Source of the DNA: Anaerolineae bacterium
GTDB lineage: Bacteria; Chloroflexota; Anaerolineae; Anaerolineales; Villigracilaceae
DNA: 15,162 nt
Assembly (NCBI GenBank): GCA_003524705.1
Contig: DQGV01000344.1
Coordinates: forward strand, 3,051 to 18,212
Direction: 5' to 3'
Shown here: one piece after another, positions 1 through 6,875 of the stretch
Layout: every line of letters begins with the position of its first letter
Position numbering within the stretch: the first letter of the stretch is position 1
The notes under the pieces: model-generated
Seen by the model: the letters and a program-made list of their open reading frames with translations, nothing else
The model's database searches: none
Told to the model about the DNA's origin: nothing
Program-made: the position numbers and the translations under genes

Positions 1-1
1 A

Positions 2-253
2 GTTTTTGGATCCGAGCATCCTGATGTTGCTCGAACTGTCAATAATCTTGGGAGTGTGTTGCATGATTTAGGTGATCTTCAAGGGGCAAAATCTGCCCAT
101 GAACGAGCATTGAAGATTAATGAAGCAGTTTTTGGATCCGAGCATCCTGAGGTTGCTCGTGCTGTCAATAATCTTGGGATAGTATTACGTGATTTAGGTG
201 ATCTTCAAGGAGCAAGAGTTGCTTTTAAGCGTGCGTTGCCAATATTCCAAAAA
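2..253 (+). repeat. Tandem 126-bp coding repeat (TPR units)
   Basis: Two direct copies of a 126-base unit start at 2 and 128, each opening with gtttttggatccgagcatcc. The first copy may continue upstream of the window. The first ~83 bases of the two units differ at about eight positions, while the last third has diverged. The unit encodes one 42-residue TPR. Confidence 0.85.
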
Positions 254-481
254 ACATATGGTTCAACCTATGAAACTGGGGAGTTGCTTAATAATTTGGG
301 GTTAGCAATGATTGAGCTTGGAAATACTTCTGGAATAAATTATTTACGCCAAGCTCAAATAATAATACAGAAATTGCTTCCTCATAATCATCCTTTAAGA
401 AAAAAAATCGAAAAAAATATACAGATCGCAAATGTTCTAGTGAGAAATCCTAAAATGTTTAGTGGCAAAGTAAAAAGATAA
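2..481 (+). CDS. Tetratricopeptide-repeat protein, 3' end only
   Basis: The open frame runs in from the left edge with no start codon that fits, so this is the C-terminal 159 residues of a larger protein. It shows kinesin-light-chain-type TPR units of 42 residues: the pattern FGSEHPEVAR..NNLG..L.DLGDLQGA recurs exactly 126 bases apart (units starting at 2 and 128), followed by a more diverged unit (YGSTYETGELLNNLGLAMIELG) and a basic tail ending KVKR. The first two units match at about nine of ten bases over their first 83 bases, which suggests recent tandem duplication. TPR proteins of this type are protein-interaction scaffolds, often fused to NTPase or CHAT domains, but the N-terminal part lies outside the window, so no function can be assigned. 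A GTG at 56 could be read as a start, but the repeat continues in frame upstream of it. The gene converges on the minus-strand lipM-like gene with a 30-base gap and no obvious terminator hairpin. Confidence 0.85.
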   Translation, partial: VFGSEHPDVARTVNNLGSVLHDLGDLQGAKSAHERALKINEAVFGSEHPEVARAVNNLGIVLRDLGDLQGARVAFKRALPIFQKTYGSTYETGELLNNLGLAMIELGNTSGINYLRQAQIIIQKLLPHNHPLRKKIEKNIQIANVLVRNPKMFSGKVKR

Positions 482-511
482 CAATTAGATGCTTAAATTC
501 TTTTACATTAA

Positions 512-1309
512 TTATAAGCAGTGATTATACTTCTCATGGACCAACTCCTCTGCCCGCATCAATTCAGATTGAGATAATTTCCCAGTTTCAAATTCAATTC
601 CTAATTCTTTTTCAAAACCTTGCTTTAATGCATTCGCCGCAGTATCCCAAGAAATATTGATTCCTAAAACTGATTCAACAGTCGTTGCTCTTGATAGTAA
701 TCTATCTTTCGCTTCCTGACGCTTAGATTCATTTTCAAAAACCAAAGCGTCACAAATGCGAGTCAGGTCACCTGTTAAAGGAAGCGAGCCATGTTGAAGC
801 ACGCCTTCTTTTTTTCTTGCTTGTGCCGAGCCGATTAACTTTTTCCCATCCACTGTAATTTCATAGCTCGAAGGCACTTCAAAACAAACGGGATTCAAAT
901 TTTGTGAAGCAGTTTTGTGATTCGCCTCTTCCACTTGCACAGGCAAACTCAACGATTGCACTGCATACAACAATGCTTTTGATAAACGATTATATGATTC
1001 CATCACCCCGCCCGATAAAATTTCATCATCTGCATTTCCAGTAACTGAATAAGTTAATTCATCGGTATGCAAAATCGCACGTCCACCCGTTACACGGCGC
1101 ACCACATCCCAGCCTTGTGATTTGAGTCTTTCTACATCTACATCTTTGAACGGTTGAGCATGTCCCAAAGATAAACACGGCGGATTCCACGCATATAAAC
1201 GCAACGTCGGTTTTGCTTCACCGCGATAAATGTGTTCAAGAATCGCTTCGTCCACTGCCATATTCCATGCGCCAGTGGATGGGGGAGTGTGGATGAGTCG
1301 CCAGATCAT
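512..1309 (-). CDS. lipM: LipM-like octanoyltransferase (lipoate biosynthesis)
   Basis: A biotin/lipoate A/B protein ligase-fold enzyme of 265 residues. By family it should move octanoyl groups from acyl carrier protein to a lipoyl domain such as GcvH, in the cytoplasm. Visible motifs (numbered from this start) are the N-terminal NMAVDEAIL, the substrate-site RRVTGGRAILH near 71-81, and CFEVPSSYEI with Cys142, followed by GKKLIGSAQ with Lys157 and LQHGSL. A cysteine in this position is a mark of LipM-type transferases and is absent from ATP-dependent LplA ligases, so transferase is favoured. The start is the ATG at 1309 (MIWRLIHTPPS). A TTG at 1363 would add 18 residues, but those are encoded entirely by a palindromic repeat plus spacer. 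No clear ribosome site precedes 1309. It lies 70 bases downstream of the aldolase gene on the same strand, with the palindrome between. LplA or a generic lipoate ligase remains possible. Confidence 0.82.
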   Translation of the reverse strand: MIWRLIHTPPSTGAWNMAVDEAILEHIYRGEAKPTLRLYAWNPPCLSLGHAQPFKDVDVERLKSQGWDVVRRVTGGRAILHTDELTYSVTGNADDEILSGGVMESYNRLSKALLYAVQSLSLPVQVEEANHKTASQNLNPVCFEVPSSYEITVDGKKLIGSAQARKKEGVLQHGSLPLTGDLTRICDALVFENESKRQEAKDRLLSRATTVESVLGINISWDTAANALKQGFEKELGIEFETGKLSQSELMRAEELVHEKYNHCL

Positions 1310-1320
1310 AATAATGATTT

Positions 1321-1376
1321 GTAGGGGCAAGGCTTGTCCTTGCCCAATGTAGGGCGACCACAAGGGTCGCCCCTAC
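1321..1376. repeat. Palindromic interspersed element GTAGGGGC...GCCCCTAC
   Basis: Outer arms GTAGGGGC (1321-1328) and GCCCCTAC (1369-1376) are exact reverse complements. Inside are two further hairpins: GGGCAAGG/CCTTGCCC (1325-1345) and GGGCGACC/GGTCGCCC (1352-1372). The sequence resembles a short extragenic repeat that I recognise from Chloroflexota, cyanobacteria and others; that is recollection, not a search. It sits between the aldolase and lipM-like genes and could act as an mRNA stabiliser or attenuator between them. Confidence 0.85.
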
Positions 1377-1379
1377 GGG

Positions 1380-2291
1380 TTATATTTTCAAAAATTCTTC
1401 CATCGCTTCTTCAATTACGGTTTGGCTTGCATCTTCCAGCGGAGAGCGAACACTCCATTGAGGCAGTCCGTGTATCTTATGAAGCAAGCCTTTCAGAATA
1501 GGCGCAACGGGTGAAAATTTTTCAAGGAAATGTCTTTGCTCATTTACTTTATTTTGAATTTCACTTGGGTCTTTGCCTTCATTGTATAAGTCCCAAATTT
1601 TTCGCAAATTATCTGAAATTAAATTGGCAGGCGCAGTAATTGCACCCTGTGCATTATTTTGTAATGCATGATGCAAATATGTATCCGTTCCATTTAAGAC
1701 CAATAAATCTTTTCCAAATTTTTGACCAACTGCCGTAGCAAAATCTTTATCATGTGACGAGTCTTTAATCCCTGCAAATTGAACGGGATATTTTTCTTTC
1801 AATCTTTCCAGCAATTCCAACGAAAAGCCAATGCCTGTCATTGGAGGGATGTGATAACCCAATAAATACTTATCTTTTGGCACAGCATTATCAATCACTT
1901 CGCTGAACCAATTAAACAAACCATCATCACTGACTTTGCGGAAATAATATGGAGGTAATACTACAACGCCATCATAATTTAATTCAAATGCAAGTTTGGT
2001 TAACTCAATCGTCTCAGACAAACTTGGTGTGCCAGTGCCTGCTAACAATTTGAATCCACGAATTTGTTGGCGAATCACACGCACAGCTCGCAGATAGGCT
2101 TCTCTTTCTTTTGGTGAAAAGGATGGACCTTCGCCAGTGGTGCCGAAGAGTAATGCGCCAGTGCATCCGCGTCCGTGAAGAAAATGCATAAACTTGCCGA
2201 CCGATTCGAAGTCAATGCTTGAGGCGTTGTATTTAATCGGAGTCACAGCCGCGGCATAGATTCCTGATAGTGGGTGAAGGTCTTTTGTCAT
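1380..2291 (-). CDS. Dihydrodipicolinate synthase/N-acetylneuraminate lyase family aldolase
   Basis: A 303-residue class I aldolase of the DapA/NanA superfamily (TIM barrel, cytoplasmic). The fold signature is clear: GTTGEGPSFSPKER at 50-63, LAGTGTPS at 83-90, PPYYF at 113-117, YHIPP with the catalytic Tyr146, and FAGIKDSS with the Schiff-base Lys176. The length is normal for the family. True dihydrodipicolinate synthases normally carry YN(V/I)PGRT, whose Arg binds a substrate carboxylate. Here the segment reads YHIPPMTG, so that Arg is absent. A lysine-pathway DapA is therefore unlikely, and a pyruvate-dependent aldolase or lyase acting on a sugar acid or another 2-keto acid is more probable; the substrate cannot be named. 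The ATG at 2291 overlaps the stop of the upstream ParB-like gene by four bases (ATGA), implying translational coupling. Confidence 0.88.
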   Translation of the reverse strand: MTKDLHPLSGIYAAAVTPIKYNASSIDFESVGKFMHFLHGRGCTGALLFGTTGEGPSFSPKEREAYLRAVRVIRQQIRGFKLLAGTGTPSLSETIELTKLAFELNYDGVVVLPPYYFRKVSDDGLFNWFSEVIDNAVPKDKYLLGYHIPPMTGIGFSLELLERLKEKYPVQFAGIKDSSHDKDFATAVGQKFGKDLLVLNGTDTYLHHALQNNAQGAITAPANLISDNLRKIWDLYNEGKDPSEIQNKVNEQRHFLEKFSPVAPILKGLLHKIHGLPQWSVRSPLEDASQTVIEEAMEEFLKI

Positions 2292-3157
2292 TTTTTAGTT
2301 TTCTTTTTACTCTTTGCTTTGATAAATTTTTTGGCGGCTTCGTGGGGTGGCAACAATGGCTGACCATGCGCTTCAGCCAAATAATGTTGATGATCAAGAA
2401 TCCACAAATATAAATCGCTTTCGCTTTTGTTGGGGAAATCTTTTAACACATCACTTTTGCGAATGACTTCGATGATGGGTAGGTAAACAGTATCGTACCA
2501 AGATTCGATGGCTTCTTGATCTGAAATATCACGTTTTAGGTTGATGCCCATAAAATATTTATGAACAGCAATGTGTTCGAGCATTCTATCAAAGCCATCA
2601 GGAATGTTGAGAAAGATGTTTGAATCGGGGCGAAGTTTATCAATTGATGTGCGTTCAAGAAAATTTATTTTAGAACCGAGTATTTCAAGGTCTTCGGGTT
2701 GAATATCCGCTGCGATGTTGATGCGTGAAGCACATTCGCGCACTTCGGCTTCAATATATTCTGTACCTTGTTCTCGCGCTACTGATACACGATGATGACC
2801 ATCAACGACAAAATAAATTTGTGCAACTTTGTATAAAACCACAGGCGGTAGATGAACATCTTGATAAAAAGCGCGGTCAACTTTTTGCCAACGGCTTGCG
2901 AGTTGGTCTTCTTTGGGTAAAAAGGCACGGTCAAATTCGTGGTAGCGATTCAAACTACCGACAATATCTGCCACGCGGACTGTTTTTACGCCACGATAAA
3001 TAGGACCGCCGATGTGAAGTTTTTCTTTGACTTCATCATACGATAGTAAATTATTTTTCTTGCCTGAAACGACAGAAAATACTTGATTGATAAATGATTT
3101 GAAGCGTGCACGACTGAAATCTGATTTGACACGTTCACTGAGAATTTCGTTGGACAT
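2288..3157 (-). CDS. ParB/Srx-like domain protein
   Basis: A 289-residue protein with a ParB/sulfiredoxin-like N-terminal domain at about 50-140. The hallmark is VVDGHHRVSVAREQG at 117-131, where the GHHR box matches the nucleotide-binding box of ParB/Srx-fold proteins. Preceding strands (TVRVADIVGS, and LPPVVLYK before YFVVDG) fit the fold. The C-terminal half (about 150-289) is unrecognised, helical in character, with ESWYDTVYLPIIEVIR at 219-234 and a very basic lysine-rich end (KAKSKKKTKK), which may bind nucleic acid. There is no ParA gene nearby and no classical helix-turn-helix that I can point to, so a chromosome-segregation role is not supported; a CTP-binding regulator or enzyme of unknown role is as far as the sequence goes. 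It is first in a minus-strand group with the aldolase and LipM-like genes. Confidence 0.72.
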   Translation of the reverse strand: MSNEILSERVKSDFSRARFKSFINQVFSVVSGKKNNLLSYDEVKEKLHIGGPIYRGVKTVRVADIVGSLNRYHEFDRAFLPKEDQLASRWQKVDRAFYQDVHLPPVVLYKVAQIYFVVDGHHRVSVAREQGTEYIEAEVRECASRINIAADIQPEDLEILGSKINFLERTSIDKLRPDSNIFLNIPDGFDRMLEHIAVHKYFMGINLKRDISDQEAIESWYDTVYLPIIEVIRKSDVLKDFPNKSESDLYLWILDHQHYLAEAHGQPLLPPHEAAKKFIKAKSKKKTKK

Positions 3158-3190
3158 TTCTAACTCGCTTTAACTCTTTCTATAATAAAC

Positions 3191-3278
3191 AAACGGTTGC
3201 ATTTTCTCACAGTTTATACAAAAAACAGTTTGCAATTTGCTAAAGTTTTATTAACTTATTTTATTCTAAACTGTTTGC
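3191..3278. promoter_or_regulatory. Three AAACnGTT(T)GC direct repeats upstream of the ParB-like operon
   Basis: AAACGGTTGC (3191-3200), AAACAGTTTGC (3223-3233) and AAACTGTTTGC (3268-3278) lie in the same orientation in the 148-base AT-rich gap. The latter two contain the odd-centred palindrome AAAC-n-GTTT, a typical shape for a dimeric regulator site. They are upstream of the minus-strand gene starting at 3157. A possible -10 (TATTAT on the minus strand, 3182-3187) is present, but I see no convincing -35. The regulator is unknown. Confidence 0.45.
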
Positions 3279-3305
3279 TTCAAAATCCTACCCATTTGGG
3301 TGATA

Positions 3306-3929
3306 TTAGGTAACGCCAATTACTTTATAAGGATATACATTGATAATTTTTGTTTTTTCGTAAACACTTTCAGATTCAGAAATGTTGTTGCGATAAAAAT
3401 GTGTATGTCCATGAAACATATAACGTGGCTTGGCAATTTTCATTAACCAATTCAAGGCTTTGAAACCTTGATGTGCTTGGTCTGAGTCATCGTGAATTCC
3501 AAAAGCGGGGGAGTGCGTTATCAAAATATCCAATGCTCGCCCTTTGATGATTCGATTCAATAACAAAGTCGGCAACATGCGAAAAGCCCGCCAATACGCA
3601 TCGCTTTGTGAATATTGATTGACAGCATTCGGTTGGTAACAAGTTGAACCGCCAAAACCGCCGATAATGTAATTTTTGTAGGTAGCAAATCGCAAGTCTA
3701 AGTTTGAGCCGCCTTCAGCGCGTGAGCGTACATCTAGCGGATTAAATTCAGGGTCATGGTTGCCGGGCACATAATACAAAGGTACACATAAAACAGTCAC
3801 TAAATATTCTAAATAGTTGTAAGGCAGGTCGCCACAACCGAGAATTAACTCCACATCTTCAAAATGCCCATTTGTTGCCAAACCGTAAACACGCTCTACA
3901 ATTTGGTCGCTTACCGCTAAAATCTTCAC
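3306..3929 (-). CDS. Calcineurin-like metallophosphoesterase
   Basis: A 207-residue single-domain cytoplasmic phosphoesterase. Metal-site motifs in order are SD (Asp8), GCGD at 31-34, GNHD at 56-59, ITHSP with His139, and GHTH at 174-177. The first motif reads D-x-Q rather than the usual D-x-H, so one metal ligand may be altered; the other motifs are intact. The GCGDLPYNYLEYLV segment resembles a subfamily that I know mainly from Chloroflexota and cyanobacteria and whose substrate is unknown. The start is a GTG at 3929 giving MKILAVSD, the expected N-terminus. No Shine-Dalgarno is seen, and a promoter-like pair ends only about eight bases upstream, so the message may be leaderless. It is transcribed away from the kinase operon and reads toward the ParB-like operon. 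Whether it hydrolyses a nucleotide, a lipid or a phosphoprotein cannot be told. Confidence 0.88.
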   Translation of the reverse strand: MKILAVSDQIVERVYGLATNGHFEDVELILGCGDLPYNYLEYLVTVLCVPLYYVPGNHDPEFNPLDVRSRAEGGSNLDLRFATYKNYIIGGFGGSTCYQPNAVNQYSQSDAYWRAFRMLPTLLLNRIIKGRALDILITHSPAFGIHDDSDQAHQGFKALNWLMKIAKPRYMFHGHTHFYRNNISESESVYEKTKIINVYPYKVIGVT

Positions 3930-3936
3930 AAGTCAA

Positions 3937-3965
3937 ATTGTGCCGTAGAATGCCTTTCCCTGCAA
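3937..3965 (-). promoter_or_regulatory. Possible promoter of the metallophosphoesterase gene
   Basis: Reading the minus strand, TTGCAG (3965-3960), a 17-base spacer and CACAAT (3942-3937) approximate a sigma-70 promoter. Transcription would begin at or within a few bases of the GTG start at 3929, which would explain the missing ribosome site. The -10 is a weak match, so this is tentative. Confidence 0.4.
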
Positions 3966-3999
3966 GGCTTTTCCCTACAGATTTGCAACATTTCGGTAT

Positions 4000-4028
4000 T
4001 TGCAATTCCCCTCTATGCACCTTATAAT
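4000..4028 (+). promoter_or_regulatory. Sigma-70-type promoter of the kinase operon
   Basis: TTGCAA (4000-4005), an exact 17-base spacer and a perfect TATAAT (4023-4028) lie 26 bases before the kinase ATG at 4055. The octamer ATTTGCAA occurs twice, at 3981-3988 and 3998-4005, spaced 17 bases apart, with the second overlapping the -35, so an additional regulator could bind here. Confidence 0.75.
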
Positions 4029-4054
4029 TCATTATTAATTAGGAATTAACACGG

Positions 4055-5947
4055 ATGGAAACCAAACACATCACCACCCCATTTGGCGGCGACGATAAAG
4101 GCTCTGGCAAGCCTCGTCAGCAGTTAACCTCTGGGGCAACATTAGTTAACCGTTATAGCATTCAAGATGTTATCGGTGTGGGTGGTATGGGGTCAGTTTA
4201 TCGTGCGCGTGATTTGCATTTTCCTAATGTCGTTAAATTAGTAGCCGTCAAAGAAATGATAAACATGGCACCAGACCCATTGGTGCGTCAGACCATCGTC
4301 CAAAACTTTGAACGCGAAGCAAATTTATTAGCCACACTCAATCATCCTTCTATTCCAAGAATTTATGATTATTTTTCACATGACGATCGTTCGTATTTGG
4401 TTTTGGAATTTATTCATGGCAAAGACCTTGAAACCGTGATTAGTGACGCCAACGGATTTTTGCCCGAAGACCAAGTTATCAGTTGGGCGATTCAGTTATG
4501 TGATGTGCTGGCATATTTACACAGTCAGAAACCCGATGCGATTATCTTCCGCGATATGAAACCGTCGAATGTGATGATTAATCATAATGGCGATGTCATG
4601 CTCGTAGATTTTGGAATCGCAAAAACATTTCAAACTGGGCAAAAAGGCACGATGATAGGCACAGAAGGATATTCTCCACCTGAGCAGTATCGTGGGGAAG
4701 CCACGCCTCTTGCCGACATTTATTCTTTGGGTGCCGCACTTCATCATGCCATTACCCGACGCGACCCTCGTTTAGAGCCGCCGTTCTCTTTCGCCGAAAG
4801 ACCCATCCGCAGAATTAATCAAAATGTTTCGGTTGAGTTTGAAGCGGTCGTGAATACTGCTTTGCAATACAACCCCGGCGACCGATTCCCAAATGCCGAG
4901 GCAATGAAAGATGCGTTGATGAACGTTGCCCGCAAAACAGGGGCATTATCAAAAATTGCCGCCGCCCTACCTGCCGCTACTACTGGAACAGGCATTAAAC
5001 CTTTATGGGATTTCAAATGTGAAGATGAGATTCGCGGCACACCAGCCGTTCATCAAGGCACTGTGTATGTAGGTTGTTACGATAACAATTTATATGCCAT
5101 CAATGCCGCCGATGGAAAATTTCAATGGAAATACCCATCCGATGGTGGCATCGTATCTCGTCCTGTTGTGCATGATGGCAATATTTACTTTTGTTCAGAA
5201 GACCAACGTTTACATGTTGTCAGTGCGCGCACAGGCAAAGTAGTGTGGACGTATTACACTGAAGGAAAAATTTATTCATCACCAAGAATTGCGGATGGTC
5301 ATATCTTCTTCGGTTCAGAAGACCAAGACCTACATGCCGTCAATGCTACCAGTGGGCGTGCCGCATGGAAGTTCTCTACCGATGCACCCATTCATTCCAC
5401 GCCGTTAATTTATAATGAATTGATTTATTTCGGCACAGAGTCTGGTTCATTTTACGCATTAGATTTTCGCGGTACATTGAAATGGCGTTTCTCTGCCAAA
5501 CGTAGCATCACATCATCGCCGATTATTAAAGGTCAAGCCGTTTACTTTGCTTCATTAGATGGAACACTCTATGCCTTAGATGCTAAAAGTGGCTGGGCAA
5601 TTTGGAAATTCCGCCTCGGCAAAGGGACAGTCTCTTCACCCACATTAGCCGACGATTATATTTTCATCGGTGCCTCAGATGGATTTATTTATTGTGTAGA
5701 TACCCGCACTGCCAAAGAAGTTTGGCGATTTAAGACGGATAATCAAGTAAGTAGTTCACCCGCTGTGTTTAAAGATTCAGTCTACTGCGGTTCAGTAGAT
5801 AATCATATGTATTGCCTTGAGTATCGTTCGGGGCGTTTGCGCTGGAAATTTGAAACCAAAGGTTCAGTTACTGGTTCGCCAGTAGTGTTCGATGATATTG
5901 TTTATTTTGGCTCAACAGACCATCACGTCTATGCTCTGTTTGCCTAA
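4055..5947 (+). CDS. Ser/Thr protein kinase with C-terminal PQQ-type beta-propeller
   Basis: A 630-residue Hanks-type kinase. The kinase domain (about 33-290) shows the glycine loop VGVGGMGSVYRARD at 39-52, VAVKEM with Lys66, a likely alpha-C Glu88, a catalytic loop FRDMKPSN with Asp167 and Asn172, DFG at 185-187, SPPE at 207-210 and Asp221. All catalytic residues are present; HRD reads FRD. A short linker leads to eight repeats of about 40 residues (317-630), each with a (Y/F)xGxxDxxLYAxDxxxGxxxWxF pattern typical of PQQ-like or BamB-like propellers, here probably one eight-bladed propeller. No signal peptide or membrane segment is seen, so both domains should be cytoplasmic, unlike many receptor kinases. 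The propeller likely binds a ligand, partner or substrate. It is first in a six-gene operon, 11 bases before the PP2C phosphatase that probably opposes it. An AGGA about 12 bases upstream may serve as ribosome site. Confidence 0.93.
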   Translation: METKHITTPFGGDDKGSGKPRQQLTSGATLVNRYSIQDVIGVGGMGSVYRARDLHFPNVVKLVAVKEMINMAPDPLVRQTIVQNFEREANLLATLNHPSIPRIYDYFSHDDRSYLVLEFIHGKDLETVISDANGFLPEDQVISWAIQLCDVLAYLHSQKPDAIIFRDMKPSNVMINHNGDVMLVDFGIAKTFQTGQKGTMIGTEGYSPPEQYRGEATPLADIYSLGAALHHAITRRDPRLEPPFSFAERPIRRINQNVSVEFEAVVNTALQYNPGDRFPNAEAMKDALMNVARKTGALSKIAAALPAATTGTGIKPLWDFKCEDEIRGTPAVHQGTVYVGCYDNNLYAINAADGKFQWKYPSDGGIVSRPVVHDGNIYFCSEDQRLHVVSARTGKVVWTYYTEGKIYSSPRIADGHIFFGSEDQDLHAVNATSGRAAWKFSTDAPIHSTPLIYNELIYFGTESGSFYALDFRGTLKWRFSAKRSITSSPIIKGQAVYFASLDGTLYALDAKSGWAIWKFRLGKGTVSSPTLADDYIFIGASDGFIYCVDTRTAKEVWRFKTDNQVSSSPAVFKDSVYCGSVDNHMYCLEYRSGRLRWKFETKGSVTGSPVVFDDIVYFGSTDHHVYALFA

Positions 5948-5958
5948 AAGGAATTGTT

Positions 5959-6873
5959 ATGGCTGATTTTTTCAAGAAACTATTTGGTTCAAAAGAAACC
6001 CCTACCAAGCCGAAGGTGATAGATAATGCTACCACGGCACCGCTGAGCGACCAACAAATAAGTTCTATTATTGCTAGTCAGTTACCAAAGTATGAAATTA
6101 AACAATTGGTAGCAGGGGTTGGGCAATCCGTTGGGAAGCAACGTGACCATAATGAAGATAGTGTCATGGCTTTAACAACAACAATTTCTGGTACTCCGGA
6201 AAGTGTTCCTTTTGGTTTATATATTGTTGCTGATGGCATGGGTGGGCATCAATTTGGTGAAGTTGCCAGTAATGCCGCCATTCGCCTCGTTGGCGGAAGT
6301 ATTACCAAAAAGTTTCATTCATTTCTTTACAATATGCCTTCTCAACAATTACAAGACTCTTTGCAAGAAGTGATGGAAGCTTCTATTATGGAAGCACATC
6401 AATACATCCAAAGAGAAGCGCCCGGAAGCGGAACAACGATAACCGCCGCTTTGGTCTTAGGTCAACAAATAACAATTGGTCATGTAGGCGATAGTCGTGC
6501 CTATGCAGTCTATCCTGATGCAAGAATAGAACCACTGACACGTGACCATTCCTTAGTCAAACGTTTAGAAGAACTTGGTCATCTCAATAGTGATGAAGTG
6601 GATAATTTCCCGCATCGCAATGTATTGATTAAAGCATTAGGTCAAGGCGAAACATTAGAAGCTGACATCTTTACAATTCCATTCCCACAACAAGGCGGCA
6701 CATTGATGATTTGTAGTGACGGTTTATGGGGAGTAGTCAATGAAAAAGATATTTTCCGTACTATTTCAGAAGCACCCAATTTGCATCGCGCTTGCCAACA
6801 ATTAGTAGAAGCCGCCAATGCCGCCGGTGGACCAGATAACATCACCGTCATCCTTGCTCAACTTATTGGATAA
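5959..6873 (+). CDS. PP2C-family Ser/Thr protein phosphatase
   Basis: A 304-residue metal-dependent phosphatase that should remove phosphate from Ser/Thr residues, most likely those modified by the adjacent kinase. All hallmark motifs are visible: RDHNED at 62-67, VADGMGGHQFGE at 90-101 (Asp92), SGTT at 157-160, GHVGDSRAY at 174-182, LTRDHS at 193-198, ICSDGLWG at 251-258 (Asp254) and GGPDNITV at 290-297 (Asp293). The catalytic domain covers about 50-303. The first 50 residues are an extension beginning MADFFKKLFGSKE, amphipathic and basic, followed by a polar linker, possibly a docking segment. There is no membrane segment. AAGGAA lies about seven bases before the ATG. The gap to the next gene is two bases, indicating cotranscription and coupling. 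Confidence 0.95.
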   Translation: MADFFKKLFGSKETPTKPKVIDNATTAPLSDQQISSIIASQLPKYEIKQLVAGVGQSVGKQRDHNEDSVMALTTTISGTPESVPFGLYIVADGMGGHQFGEVASNAAIRLVGGSITKKFHSFLYNMPSQQLQDSLQEVMEASIMEAHQYIQREAPGSGTTITAALVLGQQITIGHVGDSRAYAVYPDARIEPLTRDHSLVKRLEELGHLNSDEVDNFPHRNVLIKALGQGETLEADIFTIPFPQQGGTLMICSDGLWGVVNEKDIFRTISEAPNLHRACQQLVEAANAAGGPDNITVILAQLIG

Positions 6874-6875
6874 CT

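Noticed and set aside
1380..2291. Lysine-pathway dapA
   Set aside because: The YNxPGRT segment with its substrate-binding Arg is replaced by YHIPPMTG, so only the superfamily is claimed.
2725..3003. Plus-strand open frame opposite the ParB-like gene
   Set aside because: It is antisense to a conserved coding region (GHHR box) and has no recognisable protein features or ribosome site.
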